Assembly: GCF_900106035.1 (NCBI RefSeq)
Contig: NZ_FNUC01000003.1
Coordinates: 2,721,501 to 2,785,500 of the forward strand
Direction: 5' to 3'
Source: Jiangella alba
GTDB taxonomy: Bacteria > Actinomycetota > Actinomycetes > Jiangellales > Jiangellaceae
Length of the DNA: 64,000 nucleotides
Notes under the pieces: generated by a model
The model's input: the letters and a program-made list of their open reading frames with translations, nothing else
The model's database searches: none
What the model was told of the DNA's origin: nothing
Position numbers and translations under genes: made by a program
In this document: positions 8,920 to 21,345 of the stretch, one piece after another
How positions within the stretch are numbered: position 1 is the stretch's first letter
Layout: the number at the start of each line of letters is the position of its first letter

Positions 8920-9960
8920 GTGCTCGGGATCGCACTGGACGCGCCGCGCCTGGCCCTGACCAGGTTCGCGCTGCCGAAGCTGGCCGAGCTGCTGAACGCC
9001 GCCGAGGTCCTCGTTCACCCGGGCCGGGCGCCGTACGCGCGGCACTGGGTGGCCGACACCGCACGCCGGGTCGACCGCGACCGCGTCGGCGTCCTGCTCG
9101 CGCTGGCCGAGGAGGCCACCTGGTACGTCCCGGACTTCCTCGCTCCGGTTCCGGCCGGGTACGAGACCAGCATCGAGGACGAACTGCACGCCGTGGCGAC
9201 GGCGCCGGCCGGCCGGGTCCGGCGCGAGCTCGCGCTCGCCTTCCGGCCGGACCCGCCGGAGCAGCCGGACCCGTTCGCGCAGCTCGGCGGGGTCATCGGC
9301 GACCCTCGCCGCGCCCTCCCCGCGCCCGTCGCCGCCATCGTCGAGCGGCAGGGCGTGGACGAGTTGTGCCGTTGTCTCGCCGGCCAGTTGGAGTGGTTCT
9401 GGCACGCCGCGCTGGCGCCGCTGTGGCCGTCGGTGCGTGCGGTGAACGACGCCGACGTGCGTGAGCACGCGTTCGAGGCGGCCGGCCGCGGCCTGGGTTC
9501 CGTCGTGGAACTGCTGGACCCGCGGCTGACCTGGGACGGCGCGCGGGTCGTGCTCCGGCGGCCGTACGACCTGACGTTCGACCCGCCCGGCGGCGTGGTG
9601 CTGGCGCCGTCGGCGTTCCTGCCGCACCCGGCGGTCTGGCACGGCTGGAGCGGTACCGCGATGCTCGGGTACCCGGCGCTGCGCCGGGGGCGGGTGTGGA
9701 CGGGCCCGGACGCGCCGGCGCCGGCGACGCGGCTGTTCGGCGACGGCTGGGCCCGGCTGCTGTCCGACCTCGGCGTCGCCCGGACCACCAGCGAGCTCGC
9801 CGCCCGGCAGCGGCTGGCGCCGTCGACGGTCTCGTACCACCTGGCCAGGCTGCACCGCACCGGCCTGGTGCGGCGGCGCCGTCAGGGCCGACGTGTGCTC
9901 TACGAACGGACCGACCGGGCCACCGAGACCATGAGGGCGCTCGGCCTCACCGACGACTGA
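8920..9960 (+). CDS. ArsR-like winged-helix regulator, DUF5937 type
   Basis: A regulator with a long N-terminal domain and a C-terminal winged helix (TTSELAARQRLAPSTVSYHLARLHRTGLVRRRR, given here in parts: recognition helix APSTVSYHLARLHR). I prefer the GTG at 8920 because members usually open with a segment like VLGIALDAPRLALTRFALPK and GAGG lies about 7 nt before it. A GTG at 8848 would add 24 residues. It faces the MBL-fold gene and probably controls it. The ligand is unknown. Low similarity to classic ArsR metal sites: I see no CXC metal box. Confidence 0.8.
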   Translation: MLGIALDAPRLALTRFALPKLAELLNAAEVLVHPGRAPYARHWVADTARRVDRDRVGVLLALAEEATWYVPDFLAPVPAGYETSIEDELHAVATAPAGRVRRELALAFRPDPPEQPDPFAQLGGVIGDPRRALPAPVAAIVERQGVDELCRCLAGQLEWFWHAALAPLWPSVRAVNDADVREHAFEAAGRGLGSVVELLDPRLTWDGARVVLRRPYDLTFDPPGGVVLAPSAFLPHPAVWHGWSGTAMLGYPALRRGRVWTGPDAPAPATRLFGDGWARLLSDLGVARTTSELAARQRLAPSTVSYHLARLHRTGLVRRRRQGRRVLYERTDRATETMRALGLTDD

Positions 9961-9975
9961 GCGCCCGCGGGCCGG

Positions 9976-10485
9976 CTACTCGGGCCAGGACGACGCCAGC
10001 AGCGCGCGGGTGTCGGCCAGCAGCTGCGGCATGATCTTGGTGTTGTCGAGGACGGTCATGAAGTTGGCGTCGCCGCTCCACCGCGGCACCACGTGCTGGT
10101 GCAGGTGGGCCGAGAGCGAGCCGCCGGCCACGCCGCCGAGGTTGAGGCCGACGTTGAAGCCGTGCGGGGCCGACGCCGCCTTCACCGCGCGGACGGCGTC
10201 CTGCGTCATCGACGTCAGCTCCCGCGACTCGTCGTCGGTGAGCGTCTCGAACTCGCCGGTGTGCCGGTACGGGACGACCATGAGGTGGCCCGGGTTGTAC
10301 GGGTGAAGGTTCAGCACCGCGTACGCCGTGCGCCCACGGTGCAGGATCAGCCCGTCCTCGTCGGACTTGCGCGGGATGGCGCACAGCGGGCAGCCGTCGT
10401 CGTCGCTGCCGTTGCCGGGCTCGCCGGTGATGTACGCCATGCGATACGGCGTCCACAGCCGTTCCAGGCGGTCGGCCTCCGGCAC
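9976..10485 (-). CDS. HIT-domain nucleotide phosphorylase/hydrolase
   Basis: A 169-residue histidine-triad protein. The triad HLHQHVVPR gives His127, His129 and His131; two Cys (GCPLC, about 32-35) and His50 could bind zinc as in actinobacterial Ap4A phosphorylase-type HIT proteins. The mycobacterial homologue Rv2613c lies beside thrS and cleaves diadenosine tetraphosphate phosphorolytically. Here too it starts (GTG) only 3 bp after the thrS stop. Ap4A is made by aminoacyl-tRNA synthetases, so the coupling makes biochemical sense. Confidence 0.9.
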   Translation of the reverse strand: MPEADRLERLWTPYRMAYITGEPGNGSDDDGCPLCAIPRKSDEDGLILHRGRTAYAVLNLHPYNPGHLMVVPYRHTGEFETLTDDESRELTSMTQDAVRAVKAASAPHGFNVGLNLGGVAGGSLSAHLHQHVVPRWSGDANFMTVLDNTKIMPQLLADTRALLASSWPE

Positions 10486-10488
10486 CGG

Positions 10489-12462
<1,974 letters not shown>

Positions 12463-12510
12463 GACGTGCTCCTCGGTGTGGGGTGGTTCTGGCCGGGTCG
12501 ATGGTAGCGG

Positions 12511-13371
12511 TTAGAGGCGGGCCGTGATCGCGCGCGCCAGGCGTTGCGGCGCGCCCGGCGACGTGGCCAGGAAGAGGCTGGGCTCGGTCAGTTCCACTTC
12601 GAGGATGACGGGCGCGCCGTCGGGGCCCGGAATGGTGTCGACGCGGGCGTACAGCAGGGTGTCGCTGCCCGGGATGGCGTCGAGGGCGCGCCGGGCCAGC
12701 TCGCGCTCGGCGTCCGTCGGCTCGCGCGGCTCGATCTGCTCGCTCCACAGCGGCTTGCCGTCGCGGAGGTCGGGCCCGTCGAGCAGGGCGCCCTTGCGGA
12801 TGGCGTGGCTGAACACGCCGCCGAGGTGCAGCATGGCGGTCTCGCCCGCGGTGTCGACGGCGCTGAGGTAGGGCTGCAGCATGACGGTGGACCCGCGCGC
12901 CAGCAGCTTCTGCACCTGGGTCTCGGCGAGGGCCCGCTGCGCCGCGTCGGCGAGGTCGTAGCGGCCGGTGTCGGCAGAGCCCGCGCTGACCGACGGCTTC
13001 ACGACGTACTCGCCGCTGTCCGGCAGCGCCGTGGCGTCGCCCGGCGTCAGCCAGCTGGTCGGGACGACCGGCAGCCCAGCGGCGGCCAGCTCGCGCAGGT
13101 ACACCTTGTCGGTGTTCCACTCGACGACCTTCGCCGGGTTCAGCAGCCGCGGGACGGAGTGCGTCCAGGCCAGGAACTGCTCGCGGCGGCGCGCGTAGTC
13201 CCACGGGTTGCGCAGCACGACGAGGTCGTACCCCGCCCAGTCGACGGCGGGGTCGTCCCACACCGGCGTCTCGACGTCGACGCCGAGCGCGCGCAGCGGC
13301 TCGACCGCCAGCTGGTCGTCGGTGTCCAGCTCTGGCAGTTCGGCGCAGGTGACCAGGGCGACGCGGGGCAT
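12511..13371 (-). CDS. ATP-grasp domain protein
   Basis: A 286-residue ATP-grasp enzyme, as judged by the central YVVKPSVSAGSADTGRY block (about 122-138) and the late metal-ligand region VILEVELTEPSLFLA. Relatives (RimK/DcsG-like) join a carboxylate to an amine or thiol through an acyl phosphate. The substrate cannot be told. The ATG at 13371 has AAGGAG at good spacing. It reads the same way as thrS with a 48-bp gap; glnD ends 64 bp upstream of its start. Confidence 0.8.
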   Translation of the reverse strand: MPRVALVTCAELPELDTDDQLAVEPLRALGVDVETPVWDDPAVDWAGYDLVVLRNPWDYARRREQFLAWTHSVPRLLNPAKVVEWNTDKVYLRELAAAGLPVVPTSWLTPGDATALPDSGEYVVKPSVSAGSADTGRYDLADAAQRALAETQVQKLLARGSTVMLQPYLSAVDTAGETAMLHLGGVFSHAIRKGALLDGPDLRDGKPLWSEQIEPREPTDAERELARRALDAIPGSDTLLYARVDTIPGPDGAPVILEVELTEPSLFLATSPGAPQRLARAITARL

Positions 13372-13435
13372 GGGCGCTCCTTCCGGTGTCTTCGCAGGCG
13401 ACAGCCCCGACGATACCTGTCGATACTGACACCGC

Positions 13436-15880
13436 TCACTCGTCGGCGTCGGCCGCTCCCAGGGCGGCGCGGGCGGCGGCCACCGCGTCCTGCTCGGCCC
13501 GCTCCCCCAGCGGCCCGCCGGTGTCGCCGTCCACCAGATAGAAGACGTCGATCGCCTCGGACCCGAGCGTCCCGACGACCGCGGACCGGATGTCGACGGC
13601 CGCGCCGCTGAGCGCCGTCGCCAGCCGGTGCAGCAGCCCGGGCTCGTCGTGCGCGCGCACCTCCAGAACCGTCGCGTCTGCCGACACGTCGCGCAGCAGT
13701 TGCACCTGGGGCCGGGCGTGCTGGATGACCCGGCCGCGCCACTCGGCCGCGCGGGCCGCCAGCCGCGTCGTCAGGTCCAGGTGGCCGGCCAGCGCCCGGG
13801 CGACGTCCTCGCGCAACCGCACCCCGTCCGGCCCCTCGCCGCGACGCGCCACCACCTGCCACACCTGCACGACGGCGTCGCCGGCGGTGTGCGCGCGCGC
13901 CGACCTGACGTCGAGCCGGTGCAGCGCCAGCACGCCCGCGACCACGCCCAGCACCCCCGACCCCCTCCCCGCGACGACGGTGACCGTCGCCAGCCCCGCC
14001 CCGTCCTCGTCCGGCGGCGCCACCTCGACCGCCAGCCCCGTGCCGACTGGCCGCATGGCCTCGGCCGCGGGCCAGGCTCCGTCCCCGTCGGCCGGATGGG
14101 TGCCGGCCGCCGACCCGGTCCTGGCCCCGTTCCCGTCGGCCGACGCCGGAGGCTCGTCCGCGCGCGCCGTGGTAGGTATGACCCGCCCCTCTAGGGAGGG
14201 TGCCCACCCTACGGGCGGGCACCGACACACTCCCGCCGACGCCGCCTCCCCCGCCAACGCCGTCTCTCCCGCCAACGGCACCGGCATCGGCACCGACGAC
14301 GTCGCCACCGCAGCCGAGGCGTCGGGCGCGAGGGCGCGCCGGGTCCGCTCGACAAGGTCGCCGACGAGGCGGGAGCGCAGCGGCGTCCACGCGACCGGCC
14401 CCGCCGCCGTGGCGTCCGCCTCCGTCAGGCAGGCGAGCAGCTCCAGGAACTCCCGCGTCCGCACCGCCTCGACCACCGTCGCGAGCGTCGCGGGGTCGTC
14501 CGGGTCGCGACGGGTGGCGGTCTCCGGCAGCAGCAGGTGGTGCCGGACCAGCCGGCCGAGCGTCGTGGCATCCGCCTCAGACAGCCCGATCCGCTGCCCG
14601 AGGGACGCGGCGATCGGCGATCCCGCCACCGAGTGGTCGCCGGGCACGCCCTTGCCGAGGTCGTGGACGACCGCCGCGAGCAGCAGCAGGTCCGGCCGCG
14701 CCACCCGGCGGGTCAGCCGCGACGCGACGACGGCGGTCTCGACCAGGTGACGGTCGACGGTGTGCCGGTGGACGGGTGTGCGGGTGGCGCGGTACCGGAT
14801 CCGCTCCCACTCCGGGAACCACCGAACGACCAGCCCGGCCGCCTCCAGCGCGTCCCACACCGGCACCGTTCCCGGCCCGGCGCCCAGCAGGCTGACCAGC
14901 GCGTCCAGCGCCGCCGGCGGCCACGGCTCGGGCAGCGGCGGGCACTCGGCGATCAGCCGGGCCAGCGTCCGCGGCCCCGGGACCAGCCCGGCCTGCGCCG
15001 CCGCCGCGGCGGCCCGCAAGGGCAGGACGGCGTCGCGGGCGGGGTCGGCGCCGCGGGCCAGCACGGCCTCGCCGTCGTACTCGTCGACGCCGTCGGCGAG
15101 GGGGCGGCGAACGAGGGGGCGGCGCCGTCCGCGCCGCTTCAGCCCGGCCAGCGTCCGTTCGACGTCGCGCCAGGTGACGTCCGAGGCGTACGCGATCGCC
15201 CGGCCGGCCTCGGCGACGCGGCGCAGCAGCAGGTCCGCGTCGGGCAGGCCGAGCCGCACCGCGACGTCGTCCTGGTTCTCGAACAGCAGCCGGTCCTGAC
15301 GCCGCCCGGTCGTGCGGTGCAGCGCGTCGCGCACCGTCAGCAGCCACTGCCGGGCGAGGTCGACGCCGGCGGTGCGGGGACGGTCGGCGATCCACGACGC
15401 CGTGACGGCCCGCAGCGCCAGCGTGTCGCGCAACCCGCCGTAGGCCTGGACGAGGTCCGGCTCCAGCAGATGTGCCAGTTCGCCCACGCTCGCGGCCCGC
15501 GAGCGGCACATCGCGGCCAGTTCCGGCAGCCGGACGGCGGCCTGCCTGCGCCAGCCGTCGCGGACCCCGGCCCGCAGCTCGTCCGTCAGCTCCTCGTCGC
15601 CGGCCACGTGCCGGGCGTCGATCAGCCCGAGCGCCGCCTTCAGGTCCGACCCGGCGACGGACAGCGCCTCGCCGGGGGTGCGCACCGAGTGGTCCAGCGC
15701 CAGCCCGGCGTCCCACACCGGGTAGAAGACGGCGTCGGCGACGGCGGCCGGGTCGCCGCGGCCGGTGACCAGCAGCAGCACGTCGAGGTCGCTGCCGGGC
15801 AGCAGCTCGCGCCGTCCGTACCCGCCGACGGCGACCAGCGCATACCCCTGCCGCGCGGCGGCCGGGACGTCCGCGAACAC
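13436..15880 (-). CDS. glnD: [Protein-PII] nucleotidyltransferase GlnD (start unusual)
   Basis: Bifunctional PII-modifying enzyme of 814 residues from the first standard start (GTG 15880). Nucleotidyltransferase motif GGYGRRELLPGSDLDVLLL at about 19-37, HD motif VVHDLGKGVPGDHS, and two C-terminal ACT domains that sense glutamine. In actinobacteria GlnD adenylylates PII. Homology begins earlier: a conserved-looking segment ending SELADGWLARVF extends 40 codons upstream to a CTG at 16000 that overlaps the glnB stop. Between the HD and ACT parts lies a roughly 100-residue Ala/Gly/Pro linker holding a repeat element (14186-14223). Confidence 0.9.
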   Translation of the reverse strand: MFADVPAAARQGYALVAVGGYGRRELLPGSDLDVLLLVTGRGDPAAVADAVFYPVWDAGLALDHSVRTPGEALSVAGSDLKAALGLIDARHVAGDEELTDELRAGVRDGWRRQAAVRLPELAAMCRSRAASVGELAHLLEPDLVQAYGGLRDTLALRAVTASWIADRPRTAGVDLARQWLLTVRDALHRTTGRRQDRLLFENQDDVAVRLGLPDADLLLRRVAEAGRAIAYASDVTWRDVERTLAGLKRRGRRRPLVRRPLADGVDEYDGEAVLARGADPARDAVLPLRAAAAAAQAGLVPGPRTLARLIAECPPLPEPWPPAALDALVSLLGAGPGTVPVWDALEAAGLVVRWFPEWERIRYRATRTPVHRHTVDRHLVETAVVASRLTRRVARPDLLLLAAVVHDLGKGVPGDHSVAGSPIAASLGQRIGLSEADATTLGRLVRHHLLLPETATRRDPDDPATLATVVEAVRTREFLELLACLTEADATAAGPVAWTPLRSRLVGDLVERTRRALAPDASAAVATSSVPMPVPLAGETALAGEAASAGVCRCPPVGWAPSLEGRVIPTTARADEPPASADGNGARTGSAAGTHPADGDGAWPAAEAMRPVGTGLAVEVAPPDEDGAGLATVTVVAGRGSGVLGVVAGVLALHRLDVRSARAHTAGDAVVQVWQVVARRGEGPDGVRLREDVARALAGHLDLTTRLAARAAEWRGRVIQHARPQVQLLRDVSADATVLEVRAHDEPGLLHRLATALSGAAVDIRSAVVGTLGSEAIDVFYLVDGDTGGPLGERAEQDAVAAARAALGAADADE
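14186..14223. repeat. Repeat element inside glnD, related to the 55.4-55.7 kb array
   Basis: The text CCCCTCTAGGGAGGG then CCCACCCTACGGGCGGGC matches the repeats at 55372, 55557 and 55696 (CCCCTCCCGGCCGGGAGGG then CACCCACCCTACGGGCGGGC) apart from a 3-bp gap and a few changes. Positions 14199-14223 can fold into an 11-bp stem with one A-C mismatch and a TAC loop. It lies in frame in the low-complexity linker of GlnD (about residues 552-566), so it has been inserted without breaking the gene. Confidence 0.75.
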
Positions 15881-15996
15881 CCGGGCCAGCCAGCCGTCGG
15901 CCAGCTCGGACAGCGTCGCGGCCCGCTGCGCCGCGCCGAGGCGGTCGTCGTCGACGATCGCCCGGCGCAGCGCGACGAACCGGTCGGTGGTGGCGC

Positions 15997-17635
<1,639 letters not shown>

Positions 17636-17711
17636 CGTTGGCTCCTAGCCGAGTCGGAACGCCGGACCCGTTCACAGGCCGGCCACGTCCCTGTGATCGT
17701 GGCGATCCGTC

Positions 17712-17769
17712 GTTACTCGGGCGTGCGGCGACCATTACGGCCACGTGACATGCGCCACTCGCGCGTTAC
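17712..17769 (-). promoter_or_regulatory. Possible GlnR-type half-sites upstream of amt
   Basis: Read towards amt, GTAAC lies at 17769-17765, GTAAT at 17738-17734 and GTAAC at 17716-17712. The last two are 22 bp apart, the spacing of successive GlnR boxes (gTnAC-N6-GaAAC) at nitrogen-regulated promoters. The intervening b-sites do not match GAAAC, so the call rests on spacing and on the operon's function. The rest of the 294-bp gap holds nothing else I can name. Confidence 0.3.
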
Positions 17770-17929
17770 GAGTGCGTGAACGGAGCCTCTTTCGATGCTC
17801 GCCACCTGGCGGTCGAGCGCGCGATCGAGTTGGCCAGGCTCCACCAGCGCAACCAGACGCCATTTCCGCAGAACAATCCGTCGTCGACGATGCATCACCT
17901 GCTCGCCGCCATCGAGCCGCCGGCGTAGG

Positions 17930-18955
17930 TCAGCCGAGCGGCGCGGTGGAGCTGCGTTCCACCAGGGTGGTGGCGAGCTCGAAGTGGTGGGTCTCGGGGC
18001 GCTGGCCCCGCGCGAGGCCGAGCAGGGTCCGCAGCGCCACCCGGCCCATCTCACGCATCGGCTGGCGCACGGTGGTGAGCTGGGGCGACGTCCAGGCGGC
18101 GGCGTAGGTGTCGTCGAAGCCGACGATGCTGAGGTCGTCGGGCAGGCGCAGGCCGCGGCGGCGTGCCTCTTCCATGACGCCGAGGGCGGAGGCGTCGCAG
18201 CCGGCGACGATCGCCGTGGGCGGCGAGGGGAGGTCGAGCAGCCGGGCGGCCATGGCCTGCCCGTCCTCGTGGCTGAACCCCACCTGCAGCACGAGGTCGT
18301 CGTCGGCGGAGGCGGGGAGGCCGGCGCTGGACAGGGCGGCGAGATGGCCGTGCAGCCGCTGCTGCGCCGGCCGTGACGCGGGCAGGCCGCCGGCGAAGCC
18401 GATGCGCCGGTGGCCGAGCCCGAGCAGGTGCTCGGTGGCCTGCAGGCCACCGGACCAGTTGGTGGCGCTGACGCTGACCAGCCGGTCGGTGGTGCTGGGG
18501 TCGATCGACACGGGGTCGACGGCGACGAGGCCGAGGCCGGCGTCGGCGCAGGCGCGGACCTCGGAGGGGCTGACCTCGGTGGTGACGACGATCAGCCCGA
18601 GGTGCCCCTTCGCCGACAACCCGCGGAACCACTCGGGCGTCAGCGCGCCCGACCCGGCCAGATGGGTGACGACGACGTCGACGCCCTGCTCGAGGCCGGC
18701 CGACACGACGCCGGACAGCACCTGCGACGAGTACAGGTTGACGAACGCGTCGAACAGGACGGTGACCGTCGGCGTGGTGTCGTGCACCCGCCGGCCGGTG
18801 CTGGGAACGTAGCCCAGCGCCCCGATCGCCTCCTGCACCCGGGCCCGCGTCGCCGCCGCGACGTCGCCGCGTCCGTTGAGCACCTTCGACACCGTCGCCT
18901 TGGACACCCCGGCGGTCTGCGCGACGGTGTCCAGGGTCGGCCGCTCTCCTCGCAT
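17930..18955 (-). CDS. LacI-family transcriptional repressor
   Basis: A 341-residue LacI/GalR regulator. N-terminal HTH TLDTVAQTAGVSKATVSKVL (7-26) and hinge helix, then a periplasmic-binding-like sugar domain ending VGFDDTYAAAWTSPQLTTV. It is divergent from an ABC sugar importer and a GH3 glycosidase, so it very likely represses them until a sugar binds. A perfect palindrome CCGAAACTATTTCGG lies 4 bp from its ATG, which also suggests self-repression. Confidence 0.93.
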   Translation of the reverse strand: MRGERPTLDTVAQTAGVSKATVSKVLNGRGDVAAATRARVQEAIGALGYVPSTGRRVHDTTPTVTVLFDAFVNLYSSQVLSGVVSAGLEQGVDVVVTHLAGSGALTPEWFRGLSAKGHLGLIVVTTEVSPSEVRACADAGLGLVAVDPVSIDPSTTDRLVSVSATNWSGGLQATEHLLGLGHRRIGFAGGLPASRPAQQRLHGHLAALSSAGLPASADDDLVLQVGFSHEDGQAMAARLLDLPSPPTAIVAGCDASALGVMEEARRRGLRLPDDLSIVGFDDTYAAAWTSPQLTTVRQPMREMGRVALRTLLGLARGQRPETHHFELATTLVERSSTAPLG

Positions 18956-18958
18956 GCG

Positions 18959-18973
18959 CCGAAACTATTTCGG
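18959..18973. promoter_or_regulatory. LacI-type operator, 15-bp palindrome
   Basis: CCGAAACTATTTCGG is symmetrical about its centre apart from the TA-rich middle, the usual shape of LacI operators in actinobacteria. It abuts the lacI start codon. Confidence 0.7.
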
Positions 18974-18997
18974 TCGAGACCCGTTGTCAAGTACCCA

Positions 18998-19061
18998 TTG
19001 ACGCCATACACCCACCTGATTACCCTCTCGGTCAACCGAAACACCGTCGCAACTGTTTCGG
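18998..19061 (+). promoter_or_regulatory. Promoter and second operator region of the ABC sugar operon
   Basis: A -35-like TTGACG (18998-19003) and a -10-like TACCCT (19021-19026) stand 17 bp apart. Just downstream, CCGAAAC (19036-19042) and GTTTCGG (19055-19061) repeat the half-sites of the operator at 18959, on opposite strands with a 12-bp spacer. Binding at both places would loop or block this promoter. The SBP start codon is at 19095. Confidence 0.55.
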
Positions 19062-19094
19062 AACCCATTCGCTCCACGAGGACAGGATGGCGCC

Positions 19095-20435
19095 ATGAGG
19101 CACACCAGACTCCGGGCCGTGACGGCAGCGACGGTCGCCGCCGCCACGGCGCTCGCACTCGCGGCCTGCGGGGGCGCGAGCCCCGGCGACTCCACCGACG
19201 CCGGCACGGGCGGCACCGGCGACGATGCTCAGAACGGCGAGGGCGGCGCGGCCAGCGCCTGGATCCTCACCGGCGGCGGCTGGCCCGTCACGGCCGCCTC
19301 GTTCGAACGCTGGAACGGCGCCAACGACGACCAGCCGATCGCGGTCGAGGAGTTCGAGAACGACGCGTACAAGGAGAAGATCCGCACGTCGGTCGGCTCT
19401 GGCGAGGCCCCGACGCTGATCATGAACTGGACCGGCGGCACGCTGGCCGACTACGTCGCGAACGACCAGGTCGTCGACATCGGGGCGCAGACGGCCGAGC
19501 TGACCAGCCGGGTCATGCCGTCGGTCGCGCAGAACGGCGTCATCGACGGCACCACGTACGCGGTCCCGATGAACGACGTCCAGCCGGTCGTCCTCTACTA
19601 CAACGAGGACCTGTTCGCGCAGGCCGGCATCGAGGTGCCGACGACCTGGCAGGAGACCCTGGACGCGGTCGCCACCTTCCAGGACCAGGGCATCATCCCG
19701 TTCTCGCTGGCCGGGCAGAGCGTCTGGCCGGAGCTGATGTGGATCCAGTACCTCACCGACCGCGTCGGCGGGCCCGAGGTCTTCCAGGCCGTCCTCGACG
19801 GCGAGCCGGACGCGTGGTCGGACCCGGCGATCGCGGAGGCGCTGACGAAGATCCAGGAGCTGGTCGACGCCGGCGGGTTCGGCGACGCGTTCGCCTCGGT
19901 GGCCGCCGACCAGAGCGCCGACGCCGCGCTGGTGCACACCGGCCGCGCCGCCATGCTGCTGCAGGGCAGCTGGGTCTACGCGACCTTCCACACCGACAAC
20001 CCGGAGTTCGCGACGTCGGCGCTCGGCTTCACCACGTTCCCGGAGGTCGAGGGCGGCAGCGGCGACCCGGCGAACATCGTCGGCAACCCGGCCAACTTCT
20101 GGTCCGTCTCGGCGTCGGCGAGCGAGGAGGCGCAGCAGACCGCGCTCGACTACGTCAACGGCTCCGTCTACGACGACGAGCAGCTCACCGCCATGCTCGA
20201 CGCCGGGAGCGTGCCGCCGGTCGCGGGCCTGGAGGACCAGATCGCGCAGAGCGACGACGCCGAGTACCTGGGCTTCGCCTACGGACTGGTGCAGGACGCG
20301 CCGCACTTCCAGCTCTCCTGGGACCAGGCGCTCCCCTCGGACCAGGCGCAGGAGCTCCTGACGAACCTCAGCCAGATCTTCCTCGGCGAGATCACCCCGC
20401 AACAGTTCGTCGACGCGATGAACGCCACGCTCTGA
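19095..20435 (+). CDS. ABC sugar transporter, substrate-binding lipoprotein
   Basis: A 446-residue family 1 extracellular solute-binding protein. Signal peptide with lipobox LALAACGG (Cys about residue 22-24), a low-complexity Gly/Asp/Thr linker, then a two-lobed binding domain (YAVPMNDVQPVVLYYNEDLF, TWQETLDAVATFQDQGIIPF). It delivers an oligosaccharide to the two permeases encoded next. The downstream GH3 enzyme suggests beta-linked gluco- or xylo-oligosaccharides. Its stop is 1 bp from the permease ATG. Confidence 0.93.
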   Translation: MRHTRLRAVTAATVAAATALALAACGGASPGDSTDAGTGGTGDDAQNGEGGAASAWILTGGGWPVTAASFERWNGANDDQPIAVEEFENDAYKEKIRTSVGSGEAPTLIMNWTGGTLADYVANDQVVDIGAQTAELTSRVMPSVAQNGVIDGTTYAVPMNDVQPVVLYYNEDLFAQAGIEVPTTWQETLDAVATFQDQGIIPFSLAGQSVWPELMWIQYLTDRVGGPEVFQAVLDGEPDAWSDPAIAEALTKIQELVDAGGFGDAFASVAADQSADAALVHTGRAAMLLQGSWVYATFHTDNPEFATSALGFTTFPEVEGGSGDPANIVGNPANFWSVSASASEEAQQTALDYVNGSVYDDEQLTAMLDAGSVPPVAGLEDQIAQSDDAEYLGFAYGLVQDAPHFQLSWDQALPSDQAQELLTNLSQIFLGEITPQQFVDAMNATL

Positions 20436-20436
20436 C

Positions 20437-21345
20437 ATGACGATCGCCCGCCGGCCCGGTGCGGCCGCCACCCGCCGCACCGGGCCACCGTTCTGGCTGG
20501 CCGTGCCCGCCCTGGCGTTCTTCGCGCTGTTCGCGCTACTCCCCCTCGGCGGCGTCGCCGTCCTCTCCTTCATGGAGTGGGACGGCCTGGGCACGCCGCG
20601 CTGGGCCGGCACGGAGATCTGGCTGGACACCCTCGCCGACCCCGCGACCCGCGCAGCGCTCTGGCGCACCGTCGTGTTCGTCGTCGTGTCGTTCCTGTTC
20701 CAGGCGCCGGTCGCGCTGCTGCTCGGCGTGTTCACGGCCGGCCGGCAGCGCTACCGGGCGGCCTTCGCCGTGCTGTACTTCCTGCCGCTGCTGTTCTCGT
20801 CGGCGGCCATCGGCATCACGTTCCGGTCGCTGCTGGACCCCAACTTCGGGCTGTCCCGCGCGTTCTCCCCCGGCACGCTGACGACGAACTGGCTGGGCGA
20901 CCCGGACCTCGCCCTGTACGCGGTGATCTTCGTGGTCGGCTGGTGCTTCGTGCCGTTCCACGCCCTGCTCTACCAGGCCGGGGTGCGGCAGATCCCGGCG
21001 TCGCTGTACGAGGCGGCGACGCTGGACGGCGCCGGGCGGTGGCAGCAGTTCCGGTACGTGACGCTGCCGCAGCTGCGCTACACCATCGTGACGTCGTCGA
21101 CGCTGATGCTGGTCGGCTCGCTGACGTACTTCGACCTGGTGTTCGTGCTGACCGGCGGCGGGCCGGGCGAGGCGACCCGGATCCTGCCGCTGGAGATGTA
21201 CCTGACCGGGTTCCGCAGCTACCAGATGGGCCCGGCCAGCGTCATCGCCGTGCTGCTGGTGGCGCTGGGCCTGGCGCTGTCGCTGCTGCTCAGCCGCATC
21301 TCCGGCTCCGGGCGCATGCAGAGCCAGCAGGCGGGCGCCGCGTGA
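20437..21345 (+). CDS. ABC sugar transporter permease 1 (MalF/UgpA type)
   Basis: A 302-residue inner-membrane permease with about six membrane segments and the EAA loop EAATLDGAGRWQQF that contacts the ATPase. The first segment is FWLAVPALAFFALFALLP. It pairs with the permease encoded at 21342, whose GTG overlaps its stop. No ATPase gene is present in the operon; a shared MsiK-like ATPase elsewhere is normal in actinobacteria. Confidence 0.93.
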   Translation: MTIARRPGAAATRRTGPPFWLAVPALAFFALFALLPLGGVAVLSFMEWDGLGTPRWAGTEIWLDTLADPATRAALWRTVVFVVVSFLFQAPVALLLGVFTAGRQRYRAAFAVLYFLPLLFSSAAIGITFRSLLDPNFGLSRAFSPGTLTTNWLGDPDLALYAVIFVVGWCFVPFHALLYQAGVRQIPASLYEAATLDGAGRWQQFRYVTLPQLRYTIVTSSTLMLVGSLTYFDLVFVLTGGGPGEATRILPLEMYLTGFRSYQMGPASVIAVLLVALGLALSLLLSRISGSGRMQSQQAGAA

